NCBI GenBank assembly: GCA_026874595.1
Contig: CM049310.1
Span: 33,915,558 to 33,979,557 of the forward strand
DNA: 64,000 nt
From: Sipunculus nudus
Taxonomy: Eukaryota; Annelida; Sipuncula; Golfingiida; Sipunculidae
Reading direction: 5' to 3'
Part shown: positions 12,640 through 23,389 of the stretch, piece after piece
Position numbering within the stretch: the stretch's first letter is position 1
How the letters are laid out: every line of letters starts with the position of its first letter
Position numbers and translations under genes: made by a program
Notes under the pieces: generated by a model
Database searches by the model: none
Told to the model about the DNA's origin: nothing
Seen by the model: only the letters and a program-made list of their open reading frames with translations

Positions 12640-13140
12640 ATCAAGAAATAGGAAACATAAGAATATTTTTGGCTTAAAGAAAGGAAAGAATTATTGATAT
12701 GGCAGTACAAAACTGGTCTTGTGATGTAGAATTAAATACTAAATTAAATTTAAATGGTACTTTGAAATCTATGCTTTGAATGGAGAAATATTTACTGTGT
12801 GTGACTAATACCAGCATAAACAAGCGCTAGCCAGATTGAGATGTTCATGACATGATTTGATGATAGAAAAGGCAAGGTATACGCAAATGGATAGAGAGGA
12901 AAGAATATGTAAGTTTTGTATTATCCATGGTTTCAATTTAATAGAGGATGAGTACCGTTTTGTACACGAATGTTTGTTATACAATGATTTGAGGGAAAAA
13001 AATATTTGAGAGAGAGTCTACATGCACAAAACAAGGAAAATTTCATTAGGGTTTTTAACTTAAGTAAAGAGAAAGAAATAATCAGATTTGCAGCATATGC
13101 ATATCGTGGTTTTCAGTTAAGTGAAAATAATATGAAATGA
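12640..13140 (+). pseudogene. L1/Tx1-like LINE ORF2 C-terminal end
   Basis: Plus-strand conceptual pieces include ERIIDMAVQNWSCDVELNTK, then HDLMIEKARYTQMDREERIC, then ICKFCIIHGFNLIEDEYRF followed by VHECLLYNDLRE. This has the C-x2-C...H...C spacing and IEDEYHF/C.LYNDLR signature of the C-terminal zinc-knuckle region of invertebrate LINE ORF2 proteins. A frameshift in the poly-A run near 12,990 precedes the tail (IRFAAYAYRGFQLSENNMK, stop at 13,138-13,140). Upstream reverse transcriptase is missing: a 5'-truncated, dead insertion. Its 3' flank runs into copy C. Confidence 0.7.
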
Positions 13141-13239
13141 CACTTTAACAAACATCTTCAATATTTGGGTTAATCTTTAATAGTTCATTTATCTATTGTA
13201 TGTTGACTGGATTGTAGTGTATATTTATGATTAAGACAG

Positions 13240-14898
13240 TTGAATCTAACCCTGGTGGTCTGATGTCAAATACAAAAATGTATCTGTGCTACACATTTAG
13301 ATTTTCTCAAATGTCTCAAGTCACCCTTTGGTAAGTATGATTTACAAAGGTGTAATAAAGATCTAAAAAACACGGATATACTAAAATGTCTTCGAATGTG
13401 CAATTCCTATCTGCATTTCTTTGATCCCAAGAACAATACTATACACAATATATAGCACGGGATCCTGAGAACACTAATTTATGTCTGAATGAGGTACCAA
13501 AAAATAGACTAATTAAAGATTTTCGGCTAATATAAGGAGAAATATCAGAAGAACTGAATATAGCATTCTAATATTGAACGTTCACAAATGATCTCGTTAT
13601 ATCTTATGAGCTATATAGAAAATGTGGCCGTCACTGAAAATATGGGCTTCTCAGAGACACATTGTTAACTATGCCAATTCAAGAATTGCTTACAATCCAC
13701 ATACTAAATCGCAATGTCATGTGGCAAAAAATTCAGTTGTTATGAATAATTACGGATGTCTTTAGGACATTGCCAAACACCCGTATAGACTGAAGTCCCT
13801 AGGTCATTCACCGCTACCACATCAGAGATTCCTTGTGAATAATTCATACTGTACAATTCAGTGTCTTCAGAACACCAGTCTAAGTAGATAAAAGTAATAT
13901 CCACCCTAATCACGGACTGTAGTGATGTCCAAGGACACCTCACTTTCAGTAACAGTAAGCTGTGCTGACAGTGGCTTTTTTTCTTACTACAATGTGTGCA
14001 TGGAATTTTCATTCATCTTACCGAGAGCATATAAAAATCTAAGCTACATTATTGGTGTTGGATGTGAGTGGCCTTACATTATTTATATCAAAGACATATT
14101 ACATATTACAGAAGAAGTAATCAGGATTGTATCGATCCAGTTTCGAAACCCCCAAAAATCGAGTTAATTTCAGATTCGAACAAAAATATCTCAGTCCATA
14201 GACCCGACTACCAAGACGATCCAGGTATTGGTCAAACACTGAATAAACCCATAATGAATCACAAAATGTGACCGAAATTTTAAAAATGGGTGTGGGCATT
14301 TGTAACATACATTAGAACTCCAGCAGGTCAAACAAATCACGTGACATAAATAAATGAAAAGAAAAAAAGTAACAAAATTGTTGTTTAATAACATTACCTA
14401 GATGTCTGCAGAAGCAAGATTTGTTTCACGGTCAAAGAAATATATTTTATGGATGTTCTCACAATATAAAATTGTTATTATTCGCCCCGTTGGGAATTTA
14501 ATTCCTGGCAGAAATACTGAAATATAAATGGTAACTTATAACGACCACCTGCCCGACTGGAAACACGTGTTTGTACAGGGGTAATATCTTATAAAATATA
14601 CAATCGGCGGTCCCCAAGAGGACACTAAAGATAATTATACACAAGGAGGCCCTCGTTGGATAAAACTTAGCTTTGTAATAACTGCAGACAACAAAATGGG
14701 AGCATATGATTGAGAACAATGATATCATCTGGGAATCTTACATTTAAAACTAAAAATTCAGAAAAAGAATTATAACATTGATAATAACTCTTTTTACTTC
14801 TCTTCGCTGGATGGTGCAACCTCAGCGGAGATACATCTTTCTTCAATAGAGTCATCGAAGCCGTCAGTATCAATAATCTAATACATAGAAACTATTCA
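13240..14898. repeat. duplicated segment, copy C
   Basis: Begins with GACAGTTGAATCTAACCCTG immediately after a LINE 3' end, aligns with copy B throughout, and ends at CATAGAAACTATTC plus a short (AT)n run followed by another copy of the same LINE end. LINE end + segment is therefore a tandem unit. Confidence 0.85.
13405..14880 (-). pseudogene. decayed membrane-protein gene, copy C
   Basis: Minus-strand pieces colinear with copy B: IIDTDGFDDSIEERCISAEV (about 14,875-14,815), IIIFSVLLGTADCIFYKILP (about 14,640-14,580), CLTNTWIVLVVGSMD (about 14,245-14,200) and an extracellular-loop-like stretch with cysteines near 14,010-13,990. The TM7-like piece near 13,470 is damaged. Stops occur in all frames. 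Together with copies A and B this supports a duplicated ancestral coding region rather than chance ORFs, since the same peptides recur at matching positions, although DNA similarity alone would also cause this. Confidence 0.3.
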
Positions 14899-14910
14899 AT
14901 ATATATATAT

Positions 14911-15267
14911 CTAGAAATAGGAGAAATTGAAACATATTTTTAGCTAAAATAAAGGAAAGAATTATTGATATGGCAGTACAACAGTTTGATGATAAAAAAG
15001 GGAAAATATAAGCATATGGATAGTGAGGAAATAATATGCAAGTTTTGTATTAACAAAGGTTTCAATTAAATAGAAGATGAGTATCATTTTGTACACAAAT
15101 GTTTGTTATATAATGATTTGAAGAAAAAATATTTTAGAAAGAGTCTACATGCACAAAACCAGGAAAATTTTATTAGGGTTTTTAACTTAAGTAAAGAGAA
15201 AGAAATGATCAGATTTGCAGCTTATGTATATCATGGTTTTCAATTAAATGAAAATAATATGAAATGA
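14911..15267 (+). pseudogene. second LINE ORF2 C-terminal end
   Basis: Closely related to 12,640-13,140 but missing about 150 bp internally (..DMAVQQFDDKKGKYKHMD..). It reads EEIICKFCINKGFN, a stop, then IEDEYHFVHKCLLYNDLKKK and, in the same frame, IRFAAYVYHGFQLNENNMK with a stop at 15,265-15,267. Same zinc-knuckle signature. Its shared flanks show that it was copied with the neighbouring segment, not inserted independently. Confidence 0.7.
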
Positions 15268-15360
15268 CATTTTAACAAACTTCTTCAGTATTTGGGTTTA
15301 TCTTTAATAGTTCATTTATCTATTGTATGACGACTGGATTGTAGTGTATAATTATGCATG

Positions 15361-16005
15361 AGACAGTTGAATCTAACCCTGGTGGTCTCATGTCAAATAC
15401 AAAAAATGTATCTGTGCTACACATTTAGATGTCTCAAGTGTCTCAAGTCACCCATTGGTAAGTATGATTTACAAAATGTTAATACAGATGTTCAAATTCA
15501 CGGATATACAAAAGTGTCATCGAATCTGGAATTCCTACCTGCTTTCTTTGATCCCAAGAACAATACTATACACAACATATAGTACGGGATCCAGAGGACA
15601 CTGATTTATGTCTGAAGAAGGTGCCAAAAAATAGACTGTGTTATTATACACTTTGGGATAAAATAAGGACGAATGTCAGAGGAAACTGAATTTAACATTC
15701 TAATATTGAACGTTTCCAAATGTTATCGTTATACTTATGAGCCATATAGAAAATGTGGCCTTCACTGAAAATATGGCCATCTCAGAGACACATTTTTAAC
15801 TTTGTCTATCAAAGAATTGCTTACAATCCACATACTAAATCACGAGGTCATTTGGCCAAAAATTAATTTGTTATGAATTATTACGGATGTCATTAGGACA
15901 TTGCCAAACACACAGTATAGTTTGAAGTCCCTAGGTCATTAACCGCTAACGCATCAGAGGTACCTTGTGAATTATTCATACTGTAGAAATCGGTCATCAG
16001 ATAAA
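15361..16005. repeat. duplicated segment, copy D (truncated)
   Basis: Starts GAGACAGTTGAATCTAACCC as in copy C and aligns through GATCCCAAGAACAATACTAT and CTAGGTCATT, then stops at about 16,005, where minus-strand LINE sequence begins soon after. The minus strand retains the PLDP...VYSIVLGIK-like region near 15,590-15,540 with breaks. Confidence 0.8.
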
Positions 16006-16079
16006 AGTGCTTATTCGGCCCAGTATTTTCGCCTGAACAATTTGTCTTCATAACAATGTAATAGTATTTAATAATTTCA

Positions 16080-17545
16080 CCTATTTAACAAAGCGATCTG
16101 GAAAGCCTAAGTGTTCCAAACAAGTGAATATAAAAGAATGATCGATTGAATCAAAGGCTGTCTCAAAATCCGAACAACAAATTATACCAGGAATACTTAA
16201 CTGTTTGGTTATTTCTAAAATGTCATCTTTTAAACGTACTGGTTCCCCTATGTATTTTCCTTCCACAAAGGCATATTGATCTTCTGATATTATGACATTT
16301 AAGTATGGCTTAAGTCTCGTGACAAGTATTTTGCCCAAGATTTTAATATCAACGTTAATCAGACTAATAGGCCGCCAATAGGCCGCAAAAACGACAGTCT
16401 TTCCCCGGTTATTGTATTAATGTTATCAACACCTGTTTCTGACTTGACAACTTGTCAATTCCGTTCCCAGTAAGTCAAAAACGTTAAATAAAATTACTTC
16501 GACAGGCCATCAGAACCAGGTATTTGATTATTTACCATACTTTTTTAAAGCTTCCAGTACCTCTGCGTATTTGTTCTCCTGTTCCAGATATATTTAGACC
16601 TGAAAGTTTTGGTATTTCTATCTGATTTAAAAAGCTTTTACACTCCTCAGCAGAAATATTACTACTACGTCTATATTGTCCTTGAAGAATTGTTTAATAA
16701 TATTCAGAATGTGTTTCTCGTCTCTTCTTCCAACACCATCTTTGATTATATTTCTGACACTAGTCTTGCATTTTCGATATTTTTCTAACCCCAATAAGTA
16801 TTTCTTACTCTTTTCGCCTTGCTCGTACCACTGTACTCTAGAACGTATGATTATCCCTTAAGTAATTTTATTGTAACATTCCTCTAACTCTTCTTTCAAC
16901 TTCTTATATTCTAATATTATTTCCTGATTTCCATTGGCTGTTATAGATTTTTCGAGGTTACTGAATCTTTTTTTTCAATTCACAACTTTATAGCGAACGT
17001 TATAGGCCTTTCTTTTGGAGTATGTTATCGTATATTTCCTAATATTATATTTTAATATCTCCCATAGCAATCTATCGTCCTTTATATTCTTAGAGTATTC
17101 AGTTCTCCATCTAGATATCATTTAGCTCAACAGTTTAACATAATCTGCATCATCCAAAAGAGAATTGTTAAACCTCCAAAAAGCCGGGCCATGTTCTCTT
17201 ACTTCATCAGAAATAAGTTTTCATTTTATGCCAGAATGGTCTGTTCATACGAATTCATGCCTTGCAATATCCCATACAAAATTACAAATCTACCACTGTC
17301 ATCCAATATTTTGTCTTTCAGCTCAAAGTCTACATTTTAATAATTAGTGTCATCACTCTACAACTGCGAGAGGTTCTGTGAGAAAATTAGATTTTTTTCT
17401 CCATTGTTGTGACCAAATATGTTCAATATTAGGGGTATTGTAATTATCTTGGATAAAATTTACGGATTAGCTCCTTTTTAACAAACCAATTAAGAACTTT
17501 TTTGCACTCCCGAAGTCCTTTCATATTTAATCTGAGGGATTTATA
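16080..17545 (-). pseudogene. L1/Tx1-like LINE ORF2 (endonuclease-RT), broken
   Basis: Read on minus from 17,545 downward: NLRGLRECKKVLNWFVKKEL resembles the start of an AP-endonuclease domain; about 17,200-17,000 gives HGPAFWRFNNSLLDDADYVK and DRLLWEILKYNIRKYTITYS, typical of the endonuclease-RT linker; about 16,855-16,700 gives IIIRSRVQWYEQGEKSKKYL then LGLEKYRK; 16,338-16,081 is an open 85-codon stretch of the RT fingers/palm with EDQYAFVEGKYIGEPVRL and SDFETAFDSIDHSF (the D..KAFD catalytic region, here ETAFD). The endonuclease part is too short and there are stops and frameshifts; RT after FPDRF is missing. No polymerase active site (YADD-type) is present. Dead element, ended by the junction with copy D. 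Confidence 0.8.
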
Positions 17546-19735
17546 TATTTAACTAGAATAAATTTGTTATAAATATAATGTAAATCTAGAAATCGCGTTT
17601 TACTTACCAGGGCATTCAGAAAATGTTCAGCTTAATACTGTGCTGTTCTTCTGATACTATATAAGGACATACAATAACATAAATACAGGCGATTACAGCA
17701 GTTGACCATACTAAACCTATGATCTGCCATACCGTATATGACAAGGCATGGGCACCAAAGAACTCAATATGATATTTAATTATAATATACGTCTTTTCTC
17801 AGCAAATGCCCATTACGACACAACATTCTAACAGTATACATTTTGAACCAAAATATTATGACTAAACATAATTGAATTCTTTCAAATATTACCACATCGT
17901 ATAATCCAGGGCTGATCTCAAATTTTTGCCAAGTATTAACTATAAAACGTACTAGCTGCACCAGTGGAAAATCCACGGCTCTATCTGTTGCATATTTTTG
18001 TAATGCGCTGATAGGAACTAAAGGACGCATATTTAATCCTAAGGTTTTTGCAGGAACTTTTGTCATGTGTTTCACTTATATGATATAAAGACTTCTTCTG
18101 CTATGGAACACCCTCACCAAAATATCAACATAGAACGAAAAATTATTCTATTCCAGAAATCTCACTAAAAAAATAAATTTTGGAAGGAGACGTGAGGCAT
18201 ATACAGGGTGTAAGAATTGTTTAGTAAGAAGTTTTTTTTCCGATAAACAACATAGGTCCGACAGCTTCATTGCTTGGGAAATATCGAAGATTTAACGATG
18301 GTATAAAGAAGCATTCTACAGTGAAATTATATGAAAGATGCTTTGTATTATTTTAAGCTCAGGCGATGTTTATTCAGTGTAATCAGTTGAGGGTATAGTC
18401 TAAAAGGCATGTTAACAGACACATGAATTATTTGTATACACATGCATATATCGTTGAAGTCTGTATTACGCAAAACTTTAAGCTGCCAAGGTGAAAAAGA
18501 TAGGCCAAGAAAAATACATTCTATCGGTATTAAAATTGTTGGTTTAAGTGCTGTGTATTGTTATTGAATAAGCAGTCCTGATGCAAAATTAACAACTCTT
18601 TCCTGATACAAAGAAAGCAGGTTGATATATTTACGCAAATTAACGCAAAAAGTAATATTCAGATTTTGCTGAAAATTTGTAGAGGGGTAAAGTAAAGCTG
18701 CATCCGTATTCCATTCAATTTTTGAGGTAATCGGAATCACCATAATATATTTTTTTCTAAAGTGCCTGATCACAATTCCACAAAGGAATATATATAAGGG
18801 GCTATTCCTTTGTCCCCGAGTATGCAATTCGTATGCAGTTGTCCTGCCACTCGCCTGGTGAACCCGTGTTTCTGAACCATGACAATGTTTAACATGAAAC
18901 GTGCACGTATGAACGAACGACTGATTAGTATATTCTTGCGGGGATTTTAAGGTCCCAAAGAGATTGAGGACCCTAGGAAGTGTGTCCCCCCCCCCCGGGC
19001 TTAATGATAATTAAGTTGTGGGGTTTCTTTTTGAAAAAAAGCTTCATAAAACACATTACTTGGCCGAACTTTTGAAACCATGGTTATGATATTTTTAAAT
19101 GTATAAAATCAAGATACCTGTAACCCATAAAATAAAAAATTGTCAAACGCTAGTCACATCACTTGGCTCAGTGCCTAGTGTTGACCAAACTGAAAAGCCC
19201 TCGCATTGAAAGCGGAGTCATGTGGTCTTTGGAAAACCTTTACTTCCTTTTGAGAGAGAAAATTCCTTTAGAGGCGTTACAATGGATATGGGGGATCAAT
19301 GGGGATTAAAGTGGACCCGCGTGACCGCGTATTGCAAGGAAATGACTTTTGGGCAGGACACGCGTCTGGCCACGGTCTTAACAGGCCAGTGAAAATCCCT
19401 GAGGCGCCTCCTGAAAAAGCGTCACAGGCCTGGAGGACCTTGCATCACAAAAGATATAGGGGCATCTAATGGGAAAATATTAAAATTATAAAGTATTCAG
19501 CTTAATAGGGCATAATCCCGCAAAATAAACTTGTTCTGGAAGAGCACACTACAGGTACGTCTGCCGAATTTGGAGAGTCAAATCAGAACGGAAGCAGGTA
19601 AACCGGGGTTCAGGAAAAACCCAACTCCGTAATTATTATATAGAAATTAAACTTCTCGTAATTAGATTATTGGTATATTAAAATTATCTTGGAAAAACAA
19701 TTATAATCATTAGGTCCGTTCATACATACGGGGTT
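17546..19735. other. unassigned sequence between LINE ORF2 and ORF1 remnants
   Basis: No recognisable gene. A 99-codon minus ORF at 17,776-18,075 and an 88-codon minus ORF at 18,561-18,827 have mixed composition but no known motif. A poly-C run lies near 18,988-18,998. In an intact LINE this interval would hold almost nothing, so it may be an insertion, or the two LINE parts come from different copies. Confidence 0.5.
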
Positions 19736-19739
19736 TCTT

Positions 19740-20290
19740 TATTCATTGATCAGTTACCTATCCATCTATTATGAGTTTTCCTCTATAAAACCTCACCTGC
19801 AAGTGGTCTCGATACGCTTGCGTCATTTGCGGTGTTGCCCTTTTCTTTAGGGCCAGGTCGGCGGTGTTAAGTCCTCCAGCACAATATTCGAACCCGCGGG
19901 TCCTCTTCCTTTAGCTTTCTTTATGGTTTCATTTCTATACTCTTTACTGTAGAATTTCACCAGAATGTTTCTCTGTTCACCTTCTTTCTTCATACCGACT
20001 CGGTGTGCCACAATATCCTATGGTCTACCCACTCCGTTTTTAGCAAGCATGCTCACATCTTTCTCTTTACAGTTTTCTCTCACAGTTTCTTCTACACCAA
20101 CCAACCTCACATTCCACTCTCTAGTATATCTCTGCGACTTGTTACGTTCTCTTGTAATTTTATCCTCTAAAGGCAATATGTTCAGCTCTCCATAGCAGTA
20201 TTAACTTCAGCTGTTAGTTCTCTTTTCTCAGTTCCTCTACCTCCGTCTGTGTATTTTCCAAACTTGAGATTAGCGCTATAACAATTCAAT
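19740..20290 (-). pseudogene. L1-like LINE ORF1 remnant
   Basis: Minus-strand conceptual pieces from 20,290 down: SLENTQTEVEELRKEN (coiled-coil-like), ITRERNKSQRYTREWNVRLV then GVEE, DIVAHRVGMKKEGEQRNIL then VKFYSKEYRNETIKKAKGRG, VLEDLTPP and QMTQAYRDHLQVRFYRGKLI then IDG. Coiled coil followed by an RRM with AHR(V/I)G..., VKFYS and a C-terminal RF.RGKL.IDG is the ORF1p (Transposase_22-like) pattern of L1/Tx1 elements, where the protein binds element RNA. Stops and frame changes are present. It lies upstream, on the same strand, of the ORF2 remnants. Confidence 0.65.
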
Positions 20291-20299
20291 CAGAAAGTG

Positions 20300-21265
20300 T
20301 GGCAATTTGATTTCCATAAACTTGGTCAAGGTCTTCTTATCTTTACACTATGTAAATAGATTTATTACTATAGTCACTGCGTTTGGACACGGCTTTACAT
20401 GGCACATTTATTTTGTTTCAGAAGCCAACGTGAAGCAAAGTTTATGAAGGGCTTGAGTAGTTCACGACATTTCTTTGAAGAAATTATTCCATCAATAGCG
20501 TGTTGTAACTCGAAAATTAACTATCATGAATTGATGTATTCTCTCATGGTTGTTCTTCAGTATAGCTTGTGACTACATGCCCTCTGTTGAATGCAGTTCC
20601 TGTCAAGACTGTCATTTTTTTCTGGTACTGAAGATACTTCAGAGTTGAGACCGTGATACTGGTCGTATATTCTCTACAGCGCGCTCCACACCATTAATCT
20701 TCTTGCAATCTATCATTAATTCAAAAAAAAGTTTAATGTAAAAAAATGTGTGAAAACATTGGTTGGGCTATCGTTTGTAAACTTCTACGCTGCTCACAAG
20801 GCGAGATTTAGGATAAACGGAAGGACGTCATTTATAAGCACCCCTGAATAGACAAAGATGGCCAATACAATCTTGCGGCTCGACACGCCTGCTTGAAAGC
20901 TGTTTTATATTGGACATAGTCTATCTGAGATAGCATGGTGCGGTTGTCATGGATGTAAATCTTCTGGATTTACATCTGCACACGCCCTTACTCTGATCAC
21001 TCAGCATGAATACCTTGCTTGAAATTTCACAGGCTAGTCATGAAAACTTATAAAGAAAAGGAAAAATATACCTTAATTCTTATTAGGAGCGACCAAAATA
21101 ATAATTTGTCGCTAATGTTAAAAACGAAAATTATGCAGCGTCGGATTTGCGTTTCGCATCTTTTCTTTCCTATCCGTGGCATTCGAGAATTAAATCATTC
21201 GCTTACACTCCCAGCACACATGATCATCTGCTCAGAATCATATTCAGGTCGACTCCGTTCCTTAG
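20300..21265. repeat. second copy of S1 and S2, adjacent
   Basis: 20,300-20,685 matches 5,795-6,185, and 20,690-21,265 matches 9,275-9,895, here with no intervening 3 kb. A small palindromic insertion (ATGTAAATC-TTCTG-GATTTACAT, about 20,953-20,976) is absent from the other copy. ORFs at 21,019-21,440 run past the end of similarity and are not supported. Confidence 0.8.
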
Positions 21266-23389
21266 ATTCTTCTCTCAGAAGGAAGAGAGCTATACCGTCA
21301 AGGGGATTTGCAACATTTCACTTTCCTCTGGGGTAGGATTGAAATCTGAAATCTATCCACAAGTTCCCTTAGATGAATATTTCACAATACGATGGACTGA
21401 CAAATGGACCACCCATTCAATGTTTCTTGGAAGATTATGAAGAAAATGTGAAACATGAAGAGGCTGAGTATAGGCAATCCATCAAGTACTGCACATAAGT
21501 TGATATTTGCCATGACCACTTAATCTTAAATTTTATCTATTTTGTTTAACAATATCGTACAAACCAATAATTTCAATTTATAAACAAAAAGATCTTAGGA
21601 AGATTTTAACGGGGTTTTCAAAAAAAGGTCAAGTGACAAGAGTATGAATTAGTATGCAAAACCTTAAAAAAATTGATAATTATACAAATTAGTGTGTACT
21701 ATAATTATTCTATCTTTATTTATTTTTATTTATTCATATTTTTTCATATATTTCCTCGTTGACGTGAACTTGTAAAACCTCGGAAACATGCTAACATGGA
21801 TGATGATGATAATTACTGCGGCAAAAGCCTTTGTTATAGGTTATGATGATAATTACTACGGCAAAAGCCTTTGATATAGGTTAACTTGCGTTTGTATACC
21901 GATGCATATAGACTAAGTATAATAGTGGAGAGTTAGGACATTAGTTGCTACAGGAGGAACATAACAAGTCAGCAAAGATGGGGTACTCTTCATTATAATG
22001 CTATTAGACTAATCAATAGTGCACACATTTTCAGTAGTACGTCTAAGGAATATATCAGATTATTCTAATTGTTACATTGTGATATATGTTCTTAAGCATG
22101 TGGTCAAATGTCATGTGTCTGAACAGATATGTATAAAGTTGTTTTTTTTTGTATCTGATTATCCATCTGTCTGAAGTTTACAGACGAGAAGAATTCCAAG
22201 CCTGAACTGCTATAATTGTGTTGTACGTACAATTCATGTTGCCTAAGTATAATTATTTATTTAGTATATTTTATTTATTTTTTATTATGCAGAGTCGAAA
22301 TGGAATATTTTTTTTCAGAGAAATAGCGGAGAAGTTTATCACTGGAACCACCTACAATATCTTAATTATCGCGTATTCTGAGATTAGCCCAGCCAAAAAA
22401 AAATCAACTAATAATTAGGAAAACAAAAAAAAAATGTGTTGCCGTCGTCTCAGTTGAGAACACCATTGTAACATTTTTTGTTTCCTGTTTTTCATAACTT
22501 CCCTCTTAGATGACATAAGGGTACAATGTCAACGGGCCTAAATGTTCCTTAATTGAGCGTCAAGACCCATCAGTCACCTGCTCTGTGTTGCCATGACAGG
22601 GATAGTGTTTGTCGCTATTTGGCCGTGTTTTACACAAAGGTTTTGTCACAAATCAATTTCAATTTCTTTAAAACACAGGAGACACCCTTGCGTTCATTTT
22701 TTTCTCTTTTATGAGCGGTCTAAACGAAAGAAATAGATAAAAGCGAGAAGATATTACGTCCTTCCTTTTAAGGAAATTGAAACATTGAGAATGTTAAATT
22801 AGAAACCACCTGTTGTCGTGCAGCGAATCTCGTGGAGGAGTGATCAAAAGAATATTATTTCTATAATGTACATATGATCGTCAGGGAATCATAACGATGC
22901 TGCTGTTAACCCATCCCCCCTCTTTTATCTCTCTCGTACACACACCGTTGTTACTGGTGGTCTTCTAAGTCCGCCACCTACCTCCTTAAATTAAAAGCTA
23001 TAGGGTCAGCGAATTCACCAAGATAGCAGTCATACGATCCATCACCAAGGGACACAAAAATGGACTCCACAACTACTGTTGCTTGGAGACGCGTGTGGCA
23101 TATATACCCCCCCCCCCGGCCGCATTATGACGTCATTGTCACTGCACCCAACCTCTGATACGTTGGTGTTAACATTACGACGAGATGTTGGTTACCCATG
23201 GGCGTTATAGGCACATTGTCCGCATCATCTCAAAAAGTTCTCAGTCGATTTTGATAACATTAATTCCAGGGAGGAGGGGGAGTGATAATAAATTTGAATA
23301 CTCTTTTCTTCCGATTTGTCAACTTGTTAAAAGACAAGCTGATCATTTGAGAGCTGAGAATACACTGGAAAACACCAGTACAGACATTG
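21266..23389. other. intergenic
   Basis: No gene recognised. It contains a ~46-bp tandem duplication at about 21,804-21,890 (GATGATAATTACTGCGGCAA / GATGATAATTACTACGGCAA) and a poly-C run near 23,107-23,117. Small ORFs are unsupported. Confidence 0.6.

Noticed and set aside
17776-18075. 99-codon minus ORF inside the LINE gap
   Set aside because: Composition is plausible, but no motif is recognised and the strand and position fit neither LINE ORF.
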